From: a virus
DNA: 61,241 nt
Reading direction: 5' to 3' (one strand)
Virus record (IMG/VR): IMGVR_UViG_3300028809_000014
Span: 1 to 61,241 of that record
Of the stretch, positions 1 to 8,593 are shown in pieces; the first letter of the stretch is position 1, and every line of letters begins with the position of its first letter. The translations under genes were made by a program, and so were the position numbers. The notes under the pieces are model-generated. The model was not told the DNA's origin. It saw only the letters and a list, made by a program, of their open reading frames with translations, and did not search any database.

Positions 1-146
1 CCTCTGTCGCACCGTTCAGCAGTAGAAACCCTTTAGCGGCTACAGGGTTGGACGAAATTTTTTGTTTTTCGGCCAGGGGACCACCGGGTAACGCGGAAAC
101 ACGGGAGTTTGACCAGATTCGGCACTTTCGGACCCCGGATCGGAGC

Positions 147-523
147 CAAACGCGCAAGTATCCAAACTTGGACGACTGGATCGCAGGTTTAAACGGATTT
201 GTTTGATTCCCGGGCCTGTCTGCCTAGATACCTGGATAGACCCCCATTTTTCAGGTCTCTGGCTAAAATAAATAAATTATATTTTTTGTGTAGGCTAGGC
301 AAAGACTTCAAAAAGGGGGGGGTATCTAGGTATCTAGGCAGCAGAATCAGTCGTCCAAGTATCCCCGTTTAAATTTTCAGTCGTCCAAGTATCCGCGTTT
401 AAATCTCTCGCCCTCGACGCTTCGTGATGCTGCGGCCCCGTGGTCGCAAACGCGCAAGTATCCATATATGGACGACTGGCAGACCACCAACAAACGCGCA
501 AGTATCCATATATGGACGACTGG
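147..523. repeat. Five iteron-like repeats in both orientations
   Basis: Direct-orientation copies lie at 147-179, 447-479 and 491-523, starting CAAACGCGCAAGTATCC and ending TGGACGACTGG. Inverted copies lie at 348-374 and 378-404, starting CAGTCGTCCAAGTATCC and ending CGTTTAAAT. All five share AAGTATCC, or its counterpart GGATACTT, and the GGACGACTG block. The two inverted copies are in tandem with a 30-base period; the last two direct copies are 44 bases apart and identical over their length. Likely binding sites for an initiator or regulator protein; which protein is unknown. Confidence 0.75.
220..341. repeat. 13-bp inverted repeat flanking an AT-rich segment
   Basis: CTGCCTAGATACC at 220-232 is repeated as its exact reverse complement at 329-341. 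Between the arms lies an AT-only tract (roughly 264-290) in an otherwise GC-rich genome. A second, overlapping GTATCTAG unit precedes the right arm, giving a short tandem. The arrangement fits a DNA-unwinding element bounded by protein-binding sites. Confidence 0.6.
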
Positions 524-552
524 GTGTCGGTCGAGCGGAAAACTCACAGACG

Positions 553-577
553 AAAAAAATCCGCCACGAGGGCGGAT
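553..577 (-). terminator. Rho-independent terminator of the primase operon
   Basis: On the minus strand a perfect 7-base stem (ATCCGCC / GGCGGAT, 5-base loop) is followed by a run of seven T. It lies about 20 bases past the primase-helicase stop codon, as expected for the end of that leftward operon. Confidence 0.8.
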
Positions 578-597
578 CGGTTGGCAAACGGTTTTCT

Positions 598-3132
598 TTA
601 AAACTCGTCGTCAGCGTCGAGGATCTCGTCCTTGCGCTTTTCGTAATACTCCAGCACCTTGTCAGGGTCGAGCACGTCGTTGTCCACGAACAGGGCCGGA
701 TCTTTCGACCAGAGGTACGTGCGCGAGCCGTTGATCGTCATGCGGCCGATCTGCTCGTAGCCTTCACGGTCGAGCATGGTGCCCAGGGCCTTGGCTGAAG
801 GGAACGCCACGTTGATCGCGTCGAAGGCTGCTTCGAGGTGGCCCGTGGCAACCAGCTTGCGCGAGACCAACTCCCAACCGTTGTCGTCGATCACCTCTTC
901 GAGAGTCAGAACGAACGGCGGCTTGGCGCGGCGGATCATCGCGAGCCGGGCCTTGGTGTCCGGGGCGTTGTCCATCGGCTTGAAGTCGTCGGCCTGCTTG
1001 TGATTGATCAGCCAATGACGCAGCGCGCCCGGCGACTCTTCAATGCAACCGTACAACTCGGCGTAGTAGTCCGGGTGCTCGGCCTTGAACTCCTTGAGCC
1101 GCTCGCGGTTCTGCCACTGGCTGAACAGCACGAGGTAGCGTCGGTCGTTGTCGGTGATGGGCAGCGCGTCCTTGAAGTTGGTGAAGAGCAGGTAGCTCGT
1201 CATCGCCTTGATGTTGTGGATCGGTTTGCCCTTGGGGTGGATCTCGACGATGGTGTTGGCAATGAACGGCTTGATCTTGTTGAGCACCTCGTGTTTGTTC
1301 TTGTCGTCCACCAGCCGCACTTCCTCGACGCACGCCAGCACCTGACCTTCGGCCCAGTCGCTGAAGTCCGAGTGGAAGATCTGTGCGTTGAGCATGCGCA
1401 CGTTCGAGATCCCCATGACCATTCGCATCATCTCGGCGAAGAAGGTCTTGCCGTCGCCTTCGACGCCTTGCAGCAGCACGCCGTAGCGCACGTGATCGCC
1501 CGGGTTCTGCACGACCCACGACAGCCAGTCGATCAACATGCGCTGCTCACGCTCATCAGGCAGCAAGTGGGCGATGTGCGCCTTCACGCGGTTGATCGCC
1601 TTGCGGTCACGTGGTGACAACTTCTCAGGCATGGCCGGGATCTCGTTCTCGTGGTAGGTGTTGGCGAACGTGCCGGCCTCGGTGTAGATGATGTCGTCGT
1701 CACCGGGCATGAACCGCAGACCGTTGACCACCGGCACGCGAAAGGTGTTGAGCGCTAGTTCCGATGCCGAGTTCGACGCGGCCTTCTTGCCGTCGAGCAG
1801 ATCCTTCTTCGTGAACGCCTTGCGGTCGTACATCGCGTCGAAGCCTTGCTTGCTGGCTGAGATCTTGCGCTTGAGTGAGAAGAAGCGGTCATTGCTCGTG
1901 TCGTACACCCAGTCGGTACACCACTCGGGGGTCTTGTCGTCAGCACCACCGGAAAATGCAATCGCCTTCTTGATCTCGGACAGCGGGGTCGCGGCGCCAG
2001 TGATCCCATCGAGCGACTTCTTCGCCACCTGGGACAGACGCGAGCGTGTGAGGCTGTCGATCTCGGCTTCGCGCGTGGCTGTGCGGGCCTCTTCCCATTC
2101 CTTTTGGGTCTTCGCGTTCTGGAATCGCTCTTGCAGTTCGACACCCAACTTCAGCGCCGCCGTCTCCATCGCTTCCTTCGCCATCTTCACGATGTAGCGG
2201 GCGGTGATGGGGGCACGCTTCTTGCCACGGATCGCGAACGACTTCCAGCGGCGATCCAGTTCGTCGGCGTCGTAGTTGTCGGCCTCGCTGGCCCACTCGT
2301 TCCACAACTCCAGCCCCTGGTCATCACCGTCGTACTGGTGATAGAGCGCCATGCCGATGTTGATCCACTCATCGTGGTCCTCGGGATGCGGCACCATCAT
2401 CAGGTAGTTGCGCAGTTCATCCTCTTCGATGTCGATGGCGTTGGAGTCTTCGGCCCACGGGTTGTCGTCACCACCGGATGCACCGGCAAGACGCTTACCC
2501 TTGATCTCGCTCCAGCCGCGCTCGCGTGCGAGTTCGTCGAAGTAGTCGAACAACTCTGCGATCTGGCCGGCATCGAGCGTTGGCAGATCCGCCGCGCGCA
2601 CGTTCAACGGGTTCTTCTTGTCAGGCCACGTGTACGGCTTGTTGGTGTCGGGGTGCTTGTGGAAGGCGACGAACTGCTGGCCGTCACCGAGCACCTCGAT
2701 CATCTGGTCTTGACACCACTCGTCCTGATACTTGGTCGAGCGCATCTTGCGGAAGGGCTCATCCGTGCGGAAGACGAAGAGGCGCTTGGGTGCTCGACCG
2801 ATACGCATGGGTGCAGCGCCGAATTTCTTGCGGACCCACGCGTCAACGAGTAGAGCGACCTCTTCATCACGCACGTCGATGTCGATGGCCGGTGTGTTCT
2901 TCGTCAGGACACCGACGCCGGCCCATCGGTGGCCGTCTTTATCAACCCATTCGCGGATCTGTGCCGTGGTTGCTCGTGCCTTTTGCCAGCCGTCGAAGCC
3001 GGGCGCCTTCTTTCCTACCGAGATAGGAACGACGGTGTATCCGTTTTCGATGAGACGTGGACCGTGAAGCGCGAGGTAACCGCCCTTTTGCGACAGAAAT
3101 TCCGCCTCTGTCAGCGGCTTCTTGTCGTTCAT
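598..3132 (-). CDS. Primase-polymerase / SF3-type helicase fusion
   Basis: An 844-residue replication protein. Residues about 15-190 look like a bifunctional primase-polymerase domain, with the metal-binding AIDIDV at about 82-87 and a conserved GDGQQFVAF segment. Residues about 234-310 match PriCT-2, and the C-terminal half is a D5/DUF5906-like helicase with Walker A GVEGDGKT near 556-563 and a typical TNFKDALPITDNDRRY segment. It should prime and unwind DNA at the phage origin, which lies directly downstream of its stop. The start overlaps the preceding gene (ATGA). The protein ends in the acidic tail DADDEF, a C-terminus shared with other proteins of this phage. Confidence 0.92.
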   Translation of the reverse strand: MNDKKPLTEAEFLSQKGGYLALHGPRLIENGYTVVPISVGKKAPGFDGWQKARATTAQIREWVDKDGHRWAGVGVLTKNTPAIDIDVRDEEVALLVDAWVRKKFGAAPMRIGRAPKRLFVFRTDEPFRKMRSTKYQDEWCQDQMIEVLGDGQQFVAFHKHPDTNKPYTWPDKKNPLNVRAADLPTLDAGQIAELFDYFDELARERGWSEIKGKRLAGASGGDDNPWAEDSNAIDIEEDELRNYLMMVPHPEDHDEWINIGMALYHQYDGDDQGLELWNEWASEADNYDADELDRRWKSFAIRGKKRAPITARYIVKMAKEAMETAALKLGVELQERFQNAKTQKEWEEARTATREAEIDSLTRSRLSQVAKKSLDGITGAATPLSEIKKAIAFSGGADDKTPEWCTDWVYDTSNDRFFSLKRKISASKQGFDAMYDRKAFTKKDLLDGKKAASNSASELALNTFRVPVVNGLRFMPGDDDIIYTEAGTFANTYHENEIPAMPEKLSPRDRKAINRVKAHIAHLLPDEREQRMLIDWLSWVVQNPGDHVRYGVLLQGVEGDGKTFFAEMMRMVMGISNVRMLNAQIFHSDFSDWAEGQVLACVEEVRLVDDKNKHEVLNKIKPFIANTIVEIHPKGKPIHNIKAMTSYLLFTNFKDALPITDNDRRYLVLFSQWQNRERLKEFKAEHPDYYAELYGCIEESPGALRHWLINHKQADDFKPMDNAPDTKARLAMIRRAKPPFVLTLEEVIDDNGWELVSRKLVATGHLEAAFDAINVAFPSAKALGTMLDREGYEQIGRMTINGSRTYLWSKDPALFVDNDVLDPDKVLEYYEKRKDEILDADDEF

Positions 3133-3425
3133 ACGGTCGGTGTCTTGCTGGTCTTGATTTCGAGGGGGTAGACGAGATGATCTTCAGTGATCAGCGTCGT
3201 GCCGGTGCCGGCGATGATCGTGTGCGCCATGGCGCGAGAGAAACTGCCGTTGCGGATGTGTACGAGAATGGTCACGTTGTTCGTCATCTTGAGAAACTTC
3301 GTGAAGGCCCGGATGCTGGGACGACGGCAGTGGTGAAGCGCGAGAAGATAGATGATGAAGGTGAGGCGGGCGGTGGCTCGCGCCGAGTCGGTCTTCTGAG
3401 ACTCGACCCACTTGGGAAAGTACAT
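3129..3425 (-). CDS. Small HTH protein, probable regulator
   Basis: 98 residues, first gene of the short leftward operon, translationally coupled to the primase-helicase by a 4-base overlap. The segment from about residue 35 (SIRAFTKFLKM, then a VHIRNGSFS stretch and a closing LVYPLEI) has the look of a Cro/YdaS-like helix-turn-helix seen in small phage proteins; the family assignment is by eye. A GGAG ribosome site precedes the ATG. Its place at a divergent promoter region suggests that it regulates one or both arms. Confidence 0.6.
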   Translation of the reverse strand: MYFPKWVESQKTDSARATARLTFIIYLLALHHCRRPSIRAFTKFLKMTNNVTILVHIRNGSFSRAMAHTIIAGTGTTLITEDHLVYPLEIKTSKTPTV

Positions 3426-3472
3426 AGGGATGCTCCGGTTTGGTCAGGGACGAAAATATTCTACGACAGGGC

Positions 3473-3500
3473 TTGCGACTTGCGGTGAATGCTGCATAAT
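3473..3500 (+). promoter_or_regulatory. Candidate promoter of the rightward replication operon
   Basis: TTGCGA (3473-3478) and CATAAT (3495-3500) are separated by 16 bases in the 250-base gap between divergent operons. The first downstream gene starts at 3677, leaving a leader of about 170 bases. The minus-strand counterpart is weaker: TAGAAT with no convincing -35. Confidence 0.5.
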
Positions 3501-3676
3501 GCGGTCCATGCACACAGCAAACACCCTTCACACAGCGATGCACGCCGAGGTTATCGTGTAGCATCCGCTTCCCTCCCCAGTCGGCCAAGGCCGGCATCTG
3601 ATCACTTTCCCCGGCCGACGGCAAGACTTGCCCACCTGTTGACGGCTTTCAATTCTCGGGCTATGAGGAACCTCCA

Positions 3677-4051
3677 ATGACCATCGAAACCAAAATCGAC
3701 GAACTGATCGCAGCACTCGACCGCAACACCGCCGCCCAGGGTGGCAAGACCTCGGCTGGCGCCTCGGGCTCGGCCGGCACGACGAGCACCAAGGAAACCA
3801 CGACCAAGCCGTCCGGCAAGGGCAAGGCCGCCGCCTACGAGGCGCAGCACACCAAGGCTGAGGCCCAGGCGCTCGCCAACAAGGTGAAGGACGAGAAGGG
3901 CGTGGAAGTCATCCGTGGCCTGATCAAGAAGCTGGGCTACGACAAGCTGGCCGACATCGCCAAGGCCGAAGACCTCGACAAGCTGTACGACGCGTGCGAA
4001 GCCGAACTCGGTGAAGACGACGCGGGCGGCAGCGACGACGACGGCATCTAA
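3677..4051 (+). CDS. Small acidic protein, first gene of the replication operon
   Basis: 124 residues of unknown function. A short predicted helix (residues 1-20) is followed by an Ala/Gly/Thr-rich linker (about 21-50) and a charged helical C-terminal part ending DDDGI. GAGGAA lies upstream of the ATG. It precedes the DUF2800 nuclease and DUF2815 ssDNA-binding genes, so a role as a replication or recombination accessory factor is likely but only inferred from position. Confidence 0.75.
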   Translation: MTIETKIDELIAALDRNTAAQGGKTSAGASGSAGTTSTKETTTKPSGKGKAAAYEAQHTKAEAQALANKVKDEKGVEVIRGLIKKLGYDKLADIAKAEDLDKLYDACEAELGEDDAGGSDDDGI

Positions 4052-4068
4052 TCGGCCTGGGACTGAGC

Positions 4069-5448
4069 GTGTCTGAGCATCCAATCAATCTGGTTGATCT
4101 CGCGGCGATTCGTGATGGCACCGGCCACACGATTTTCTCGCCATCGAGTTCGGCCATGTGGTTGACATGCTCAGGCTCGCTAATTCCAAACCTTCTCGCC
4201 CCCGACGACGCGGGCGAGGATGCCGCATACGGCACAGTGGCACACGAGTTGACTGAAGAGCAACTGAAAACAGGTCGTGTACCAGTGGATCGTATCGGTG
4301 AGACGGTCACCGTGAAGAACGGGAAGAACGTTTTCAAGATCCTGATCGATGAGGACATGCTGCGGCACGTGCAAACGGCCGTGGACTATTGCGAGTGGAT
4401 GCCCGGTGATCACTTCACCGAGCGTCGCGTCTTTTTTTCGGAGTACACCCCGCTAAAAAAACAGAGCGGCACGTCGGACTTCGCCAATTGCGAACCCCAC
4501 AAGTTGACGATCACCGATCACAAGTTCGGTCAAGGTGTGAAGGTCCATGCCGCGATGAACTACGACGATCCGCGCTGTGTGATCATCAACGACATCGACG
4601 ACAGCTTCGAGTTGAACGGGAATTCGCAGGGCCTGTTGTACGCCCTGGGTTTTTTCCTTGAGTACGACTGGATGTACGACTTCAAAGAGATCGTGATCCG
4701 CATCTCGCAGCCGCGTTTGGACCACTTCGACGAGTGGCGCACCACCCGAAAACACCTGCTCGCCTTTGCTGAGTTTGTTCGTCGTCGCTCGCACGACGCG
4801 TGGAAGCTCAACGCACCTCGCCGTGCCAGCACCAAGGGCTGCGAGTGGTGCAAGGTGAAGGCTGACTGCCCCACCTGGGCGGTGATGTACGAAGACATGG
4901 TGTCGGCCGCTTTCGACGTGCGTGCCGAGGCTGACATCGAGACGGTCGAGGAACTGAAGTCGCGCCTGGATGATCCGATCGATGGGTACAAGGTGCCGTT
5001 CGCCGATGCGATGAAGCTCACCACCGAGCAACTCGAAACGATCCTCACCTTCCGGCGTGCGTCAGAGAACTGGTTCAAGAAGATCGAGGAAACGTTGAAG
5101 CAACGCGCACGTGAAGGCGTTAAGCTCGGTCAATGGAAGCTGGTCGCGACGAACACACATCGCTTCTTCCGCCCTGGCGCCGTGAAGAAGATCCTCGCGC
5201 TGCCTGTGCCCACTGGCCGCAAGCCCATCACACGCGACGAACTCGTGAAAGAGACCGTTGTGTCGCCCGCAGAGGGTGAGAGAATTTTGGCGACGCACGG
5301 GTTCAAGCCCGCGCAGATCGAAACCCTGTTTGCTGACCTGACGGATCGACCGCCAGGACAGCCAACCCTAGCAAGGTCCAACGACAAGCGGCCCGAGCTA
5401 GGTGATCCGACCGATGGCGTCTTCGATGACGTGTCGGAGGATTTTTAA
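4069..5448 (+). CDS. DUF2800 protein, RecB/Cas4-like nuclease
   Basis: 459 residues, GTG start 18 bases after the previous stop. The N-terminal FSPSSSAMWLTCSGS segment is typical of DUF2800, a PD-(D/E)XK family found next to phage replication genes. Visible elements are GTVAHE (RecB-type motif I), an Asp-His-Lys motif at about 150-152 in the nuclease core, and Cys34 together with Cys258, Cys261 and Cys267, spaced like the iron-sulfur ligands of Cas4/AddB-type nucleases. It probably processes DNA ends during replication or recombination with the neighbouring DUF2815 protein. It ends in an acidic SEDF tail. Confidence 0.85.
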   Translation: MSEHPINLVDLAAIRDGTGHTIFSPSSSAMWLTCSGSLIPNLLAPDDAGEDAAYGTVAHELTEEQLKTGRVPVDRIGETVTVKNGKNVFKILIDEDMLRHVQTAVDYCEWMPGDHFTERRVFFSEYTPLKKQSGTSDFANCEPHKLTITDHKFGQGVKVHAAMNYDDPRCVIINDIDDSFELNGNSQGLLYALGFFLEYDWMYDFKEIVIRISQPRLDHFDEWRTTRKHLLAFAEFVRRRSHDAWKLNAPRRASTKGCEWCKVKADCPTWAVMYEDMVSAAFDVRAEADIETVEELKSRLDDPIDGYKVPFADAMKLTTEQLETILTFRRASENWFKKIEETLKQRAREGVKLGQWKLVATNTHRFFRPGAVKKILALPVPTGRKPITRDELVKETVVSPAEGERILATHGFKPAQIETLFADLTDRPPGQPTLARSNDKRPELGDPTDGVFDDVSEDF

Positions 5449-5487
5449 ACCCTGAAACCCCGCTTAACCGCAAACCCGGAGTATGAA

Positions 5488-6150
5488 ATGAGCAAATTGG
5501 AAGTTGTGAAGAAGGTCAAGAATGGTGTGCTGTACCACGACGACAAGGGTGTACCGCACATCCGACTCGACAACGTGCGCATTTCCTACCCCTTCGTCGG
5601 CACGCCCTCGGAAGACGAGAACGATGAGGGCAAGACGCAGAAGAAGTGGCGCATCGTCGCGATGCTGCCCAAGTCGTCGCACAAGGAACTGAAAGACCTC
5701 GTGAAAGAGCAGATCAACTTGCTGATCGCCGACGCGCAGAAGAAGGACTCGAAGGTCAAGGTGCCGATGTCGCACTGGTGCCTCGCCGACGGCGACGAGA
5801 AGGAAGACTCGAACATGGAAGGCCACTTCCTCGTGAGCGCGAGCGACGGCAAGTACCGTCCGAAGGCTCGCGATGCGCGCGGCATCCTGATCGACGACAT
5901 CGACAAGATCGACGAGACGTTCTACGGCGGCTGCTGGGGCAACGTGATGATCCGCCTCTGGTACTTCAACGGCACCTCGAAGAACAACCCGAAGAAGGCC
6001 CTCGCCAAGCGTATCGTGGCCGGCTTCGTGGGTGTGCAGTTCGTTCGCAATGACGAGCCCTTCGGTTCGGGCAAGGTGGACGACGAAGACGCCTGGGATT
6101 CGGTCGAAGGCGAAGGCGGCGGCGACGGCGAAGACGACGGCGAAATCTGA
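5488..6150 (+). CDS. DUF2815 single-stranded DNA-binding protein
   Basis: 220 residues. The body (YPFVGTPSEDE, later FYGGCWGNVMIRLWYFNG) matches DUF2815, a phage OB-fold ssDNA-binding family that normally accompanies DUF2800 and a DNA polymerase, as here. The C-terminus from about residue 195 is a Gly/Asp/Glu-rich tail ending DDGEI, like the acidic tails of SSB proteins, though it closes with Ile rather than Phe. It would coat single strands at the phage fork and recruit partners through that tail. A separate hairpin follows the stop codon. Confidence 0.85.
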   Translation: MSKLEVVKKVKNGVLYHDDKGVPHIRLDNVRISYPFVGTPSEDENDEGKTQKKWRIVAMLPKSSHKELKDLVKEQINLLIADAQKKDSKVKVPMSHWCLADGDEKEDSNMEGHFLVSASDGKYRPKARDARGILIDDIDKIDETFYGGCWGNVMIRLWYFNGTSKNNPKKALAKRIVAGFVGVQFVRNDEPFGSGKVDDEDAWDSVEGEGGGDGEDDGEI

Positions 6151-6171
6151 CCTGCGAAGGTCGCAACTCTC

Positions 6172-6187
6172 GGCCGCTTCGGCGGCC
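6172..6187. promoter_or_regulatory. UUCG-capped hairpin after the SSB-like gene
   Basis: GGCCGC and GCGGCC form a perfect 6-base stem closed by the very stable TTCG tetraloop. No T run follows, so it is more likely an mRNA-stabilising 3' structure or an attenuator than an intrinsic terminator; it could hold the ssDNA-binding message at high level. Confidence 0.55.
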
Positions 6188-6209
6188 ATTCACTCAAGAA
6201 GGAAAAATC

Positions 6210-6401
6210 ATGAAGCAAAGCAAAGTCAGTAAGGTCGGCGCGAAGGTCACTGTGACCCGTCGCAATGGCGAGAAGGTCAACGGCAAGGTCGTGAGCGTCG
6301 AAGACCGCCGCAATGGCCGCTGGGTCACGGTGAACGTCGCCGAACCCCGCAAGCCTGCTGTGCACGCCGTCGTGCGTGAATCGCAACTGACCGCGTTTTA
6401 A
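6210..6401 (+). CDS. 63-residue basic SH3/KOW-like protein
   Basis: 63 residues, Lys/Arg-rich. The pattern VGAKVTVTRRNGEKVNGKVVSVEDRR resembles a small beta-barrel (KOW or SH3-like) nucleic-acid-binding fold; this is a judgement from the strand pattern, not a family match. AAGGAAAAATC precedes the ATG. It sits between a UUCG hairpin and a strong terminator, so its transcript end is well defined. Confidence 0.7.
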   Translation: MKQSKVSKVGAKVTVTRRNGEKVNGKVVSVEDRRNGRWVTVNVAEPRKPAVHAVVRESQLTAF

Positions 6402-6417
6402 ACAGCGCGTGCTCCCC

Positions 6418-6449
6418 ACAAAGCCCGGTTCGCCGGGTTTTTGTTTTTG
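6418..6449 (+). terminator. Rho-independent terminator upstream of the polymerase gene
   Basis: CCCGG-TTCG-CCGGG stem-loop followed by TTTTTGTTTTT, directly before the DNA polymerase ribosome site. It should lower read-through into the polymerase gene relative to the ssDNA-binding protein, or be overcome by antitermination. Confidence 0.8.
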
Positions 6450-6460
6450 GAAGGAACGTT

Positions 6461-8593
6461 ATGGCATTTGTGAAAGCGCGCTCGGGAACGAAGTTCGGCG
6501 AAGAGCGCCCCACGGCAGTATCCGATACGGAGTGTCTGCCAAACTACTGGTCGATCTTCTTCAAGGATCTCGCAACCGGCCGCGTGGCAAAGATCCGCAA
6601 GATGAACGACGAGCCGCTCAACAAGCGGCAGATCGCCGCGATCATGAAGCGCTATCGCGTGGTCATGTTCAACTCGCGTCACTACGACGAACAGATGCTT
6701 GCCTACGCGATGCACGGGGCCAGCAATCGCGAGTTGAAGATCGCCAGCGACATGATCATTCAAGACGGCATGAAGCCCTGGCAGTTCTACGACTACTTCA
6801 AGTGCGACCGTCTGCCGCGCTTCGTGGACTTGATCGACTTGACCGAGGTGTCGCCAGGATCTCCAGGCAAGCCCAGCTTGAAACTGTCGGCCGCGCGCTT
6901 GCACGCTCGCAAGATCATGGAGATGCCGATCCCCCACGATCAGCCGATCACACCTGACAACATCAACATCCTCTACGAGTACGAGGACAACGACCTTGAG
7001 TTGACCGAGAACGTCTGGAACGAGTTGGCGCCGCAGATCCGCCTTCGGGCCTTGATGTCCGACGAACACAACGTCGATCTGCGTAGCAAGTCCGACGCAC
7101 AGATGGCCGAGGCTGTGCTGATTGCCGAGCTTGAGCGCATCACCGGCTCGAAGGTCAACAAGCCCGAGGTGCGCGCGAAGAAGTTCCGCTACAAGGTTCC
7201 CTCGTACATCAAGTTCAAGACGCCCGCCATGCAGGAATTGATCGCCAAGCTGGCGGTCTCTGACTTCCGCATCGATCACAGCGGCAAGGTCATCGAGCCT
7301 GACTTCCTGAAGAAGATGCCGCTGCCCCTTGGCGATGCGGTCTACACCATGGGTATCGGTGGTCTGCACTCCACCGAGAAAGCGCAGTGGTTCACGCACG
7401 ACCTTGAATGGCTGCTGCTTGATCGCGACGTGACCAGCTATTACCCGTCGATCATCCTGCTGCTGAAGCTGTTCCCTGAGCACCTGGGCCTTAACTTCCT
7501 CAAGGTTCTGCGCAAGCTCTACAACCGCCGCGTGCACGCTAAGAAGATGGCGGCCGAGTGCGCAAAGAACGGCGACAAGGAAGGCGCGCGCAAGTGGGGC
7601 GACATCGCCGAGACGCTGAAGATCGTGTTGAACGGTTTGTTCGGCAAGTTCGGCTCTCCCTACTCCTTGCTCTACGCGCCCGAGTTGATGATTCAGACCA
7701 CCATCACCGGACAACTGTCGGTGCTGATGCTGATCGAAGAACTCGTCGAGCGGGCCTTTGGCGTTGTGTCGGCGAATACCGACGGCTTTGTGACCCGCGT
7801 GCAGGCCTCGCGCCGCGACGAGTTCAACGCACTCATCATGGAGTGGGAGTGGGACACAGGTTTGAGCACGGACGAAACCGAGTACCAGTGGCTGTACTCG
7901 GCGAACGTCAACAACTACATCGCGCTCGACAAGAAGGACGGCAAGGTGAAACGCAAGGGTAAGTCTGCGACGCCTGCCGGTCCAGGTCAAAAGGGCGCAT
8001 CCGGCCTGAAGAAAAACCCGTGGGTCGAGGTGTGCATCGATGCCGTGGTTGCCTACCTCAAAGACGGCACGCCCATCGAAGACACGATCAACTATTGCGA
8101 GGACATTCGCAAGTTCGTCGGCGTCACGCGCGTCACAGGCAAGGGCGTCGTCGCGATGAAGGACGGTGAAGAAATCGGCCGTGCGATCCGGTTCTACTTC
8201 TCGACCGACACCAACACCGCGATCACCCGCAGCGACACGAACGCGCGCATCCCCAGCACGCAAGGCGCCATGCCGTTGATGGAGTTCCCGAAGGAGTTCA
8301 GCGGGGCCGACGACATCCCGGATGACATCGACTACGACTGGTACATCCGCGAGGCATACGCGGTGCTTGAGGGTTATGGCGTGCCCGTGCTCGATCCGAA
8401 GTTCAAGGGCCGCTCTGGCATCTTCACCGGCCTCATGGACGGAACGAAGACCTATCACACAGTCAACCTGCCGACCTGCGTGGCTGTGTGTGGCAAGAAG
8501 CCCAAGTCGATGCGCGAAACATGGTTGGAGATTGCAAAGCCGAATCGTGAGTTCCGCTACTGCGTCAAGTGCGTGAAGGGGAGCGACATATGA
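6461..8593 (+). CDS. Family B-type DNA polymerase with proofreading domain
   Basis: 710 residues; replicative polymerase of the phage. The N-terminal exonuclease domain shows a DxE motif (SDTE, about residue 23) and an FNSRHYDEQ segment near 68-78. Polymerase motif A is DVTSYYPSI (Asp323), motif B is KIVLNGLFGKFGS (about 387-399) and motif C is SANTDGF (Asp441). Motif C lacks the first Asp of the usual DTDS but keeps the second, which is the metal ligand known from RB69 and phi29 polymerases. The stop overlaps the next gene (ATGA), and GGAAGGA precedes the ATG. Confidence 0.88.
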   Translation: MAFVKARSGTKFGEERPTAVSDTECLPNYWSIFFKDLATGRVAKIRKMNDEPLNKRQIAAIMKRYRVVMFNSRHYDEQMLAYAMHGASNRELKIASDMIIQDGMKPWQFYDYFKCDRLPRFVDLIDLTEVSPGSPGKPSLKLSAARLHARKIMEMPIPHDQPITPDNINILYEYEDNDLELTENVWNELAPQIRLRALMSDEHNVDLRSKSDAQMAEAVLIAELERITGSKVNKPEVRAKKFRYKVPSYIKFKTPAMQELIAKLAVSDFRIDHSGKVIEPDFLKKMPLPLGDAVYTMGIGGLHSTEKAQWFTHDLEWLLLDRDVTSYYPSIILLLKLFPEHLGLNFLKVLRKLYNRRVHAKKMAAECAKNGDKEGARKWGDIAETLKIVLNGLFGKFGSPYSLLYAPELMIQTTITGQLSVLMLIEELVERAFGVVSANTDGFVTRVQASRRDEFNALIMEWEWDTGLSTDETEYQWLYSANVNNYIALDKKDGKVKRKGKSATPAGPGQKGASGLKKNPWVEVCIDAVVAYLKDGTPIEDTINYCEDIRKFVGVTRVTGKGVVAMKDGEEIGRAIRFYFSTDTNTAITRSDTNARIPSTQGAMPLMEFPKEFSGADDIPDDIDYDWYIREAYAVLEGYGVPVLDPKFKGRSGIFTGLMDGTKTYHTVNLPTCVAVCGKKPKSMRETWLEIAKPNREFRYCVKCVKGSDI

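Larger units (their letters stand above)
1..597. other. Non-coding left end, putative replication origin region
   Basis: I see no convincing gene in this stretch. It contains five copies of a 27-33 base repeat, a perfect 13-base inverted repeat, a strongly AT-rich segment around 264-290, a run of eight G at 315-322 and, at its right edge, the terminator of the leftward primase operon. Iterons beside an AT-rich segment and next to a replicative primase-helicase gene are the usual make-up of a replication origin, so that is the working interpretation. If the molecule is circular or permuted, this stretch continues into 60750-61241, giving about 1.1 kb between two convergent operons. The origin role is inference; the repeats are seen directly. 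Confidence 0.6.

Noticed and set aside
147-523. CRISPR array at the left end
   Set aside because: Repeats occur in both orientations at irregular spacing and there are no regular unique spacers or cas genes; an iteron array fits better.
838-1617. Long plus-strand open frame opposite the primase-helicase
   Set aside because: It is the antisense shadow of a clearly conserved gene, with no ribosome site and a composition set by the codons of the other strand.
6398-8458. 686-codon minus-strand open frame opposite the DNA polymerase
   Set aside because: High GC leaves long antisense frames; all polymerase motifs are on the plus strand and no known domain appears in the antisense product.
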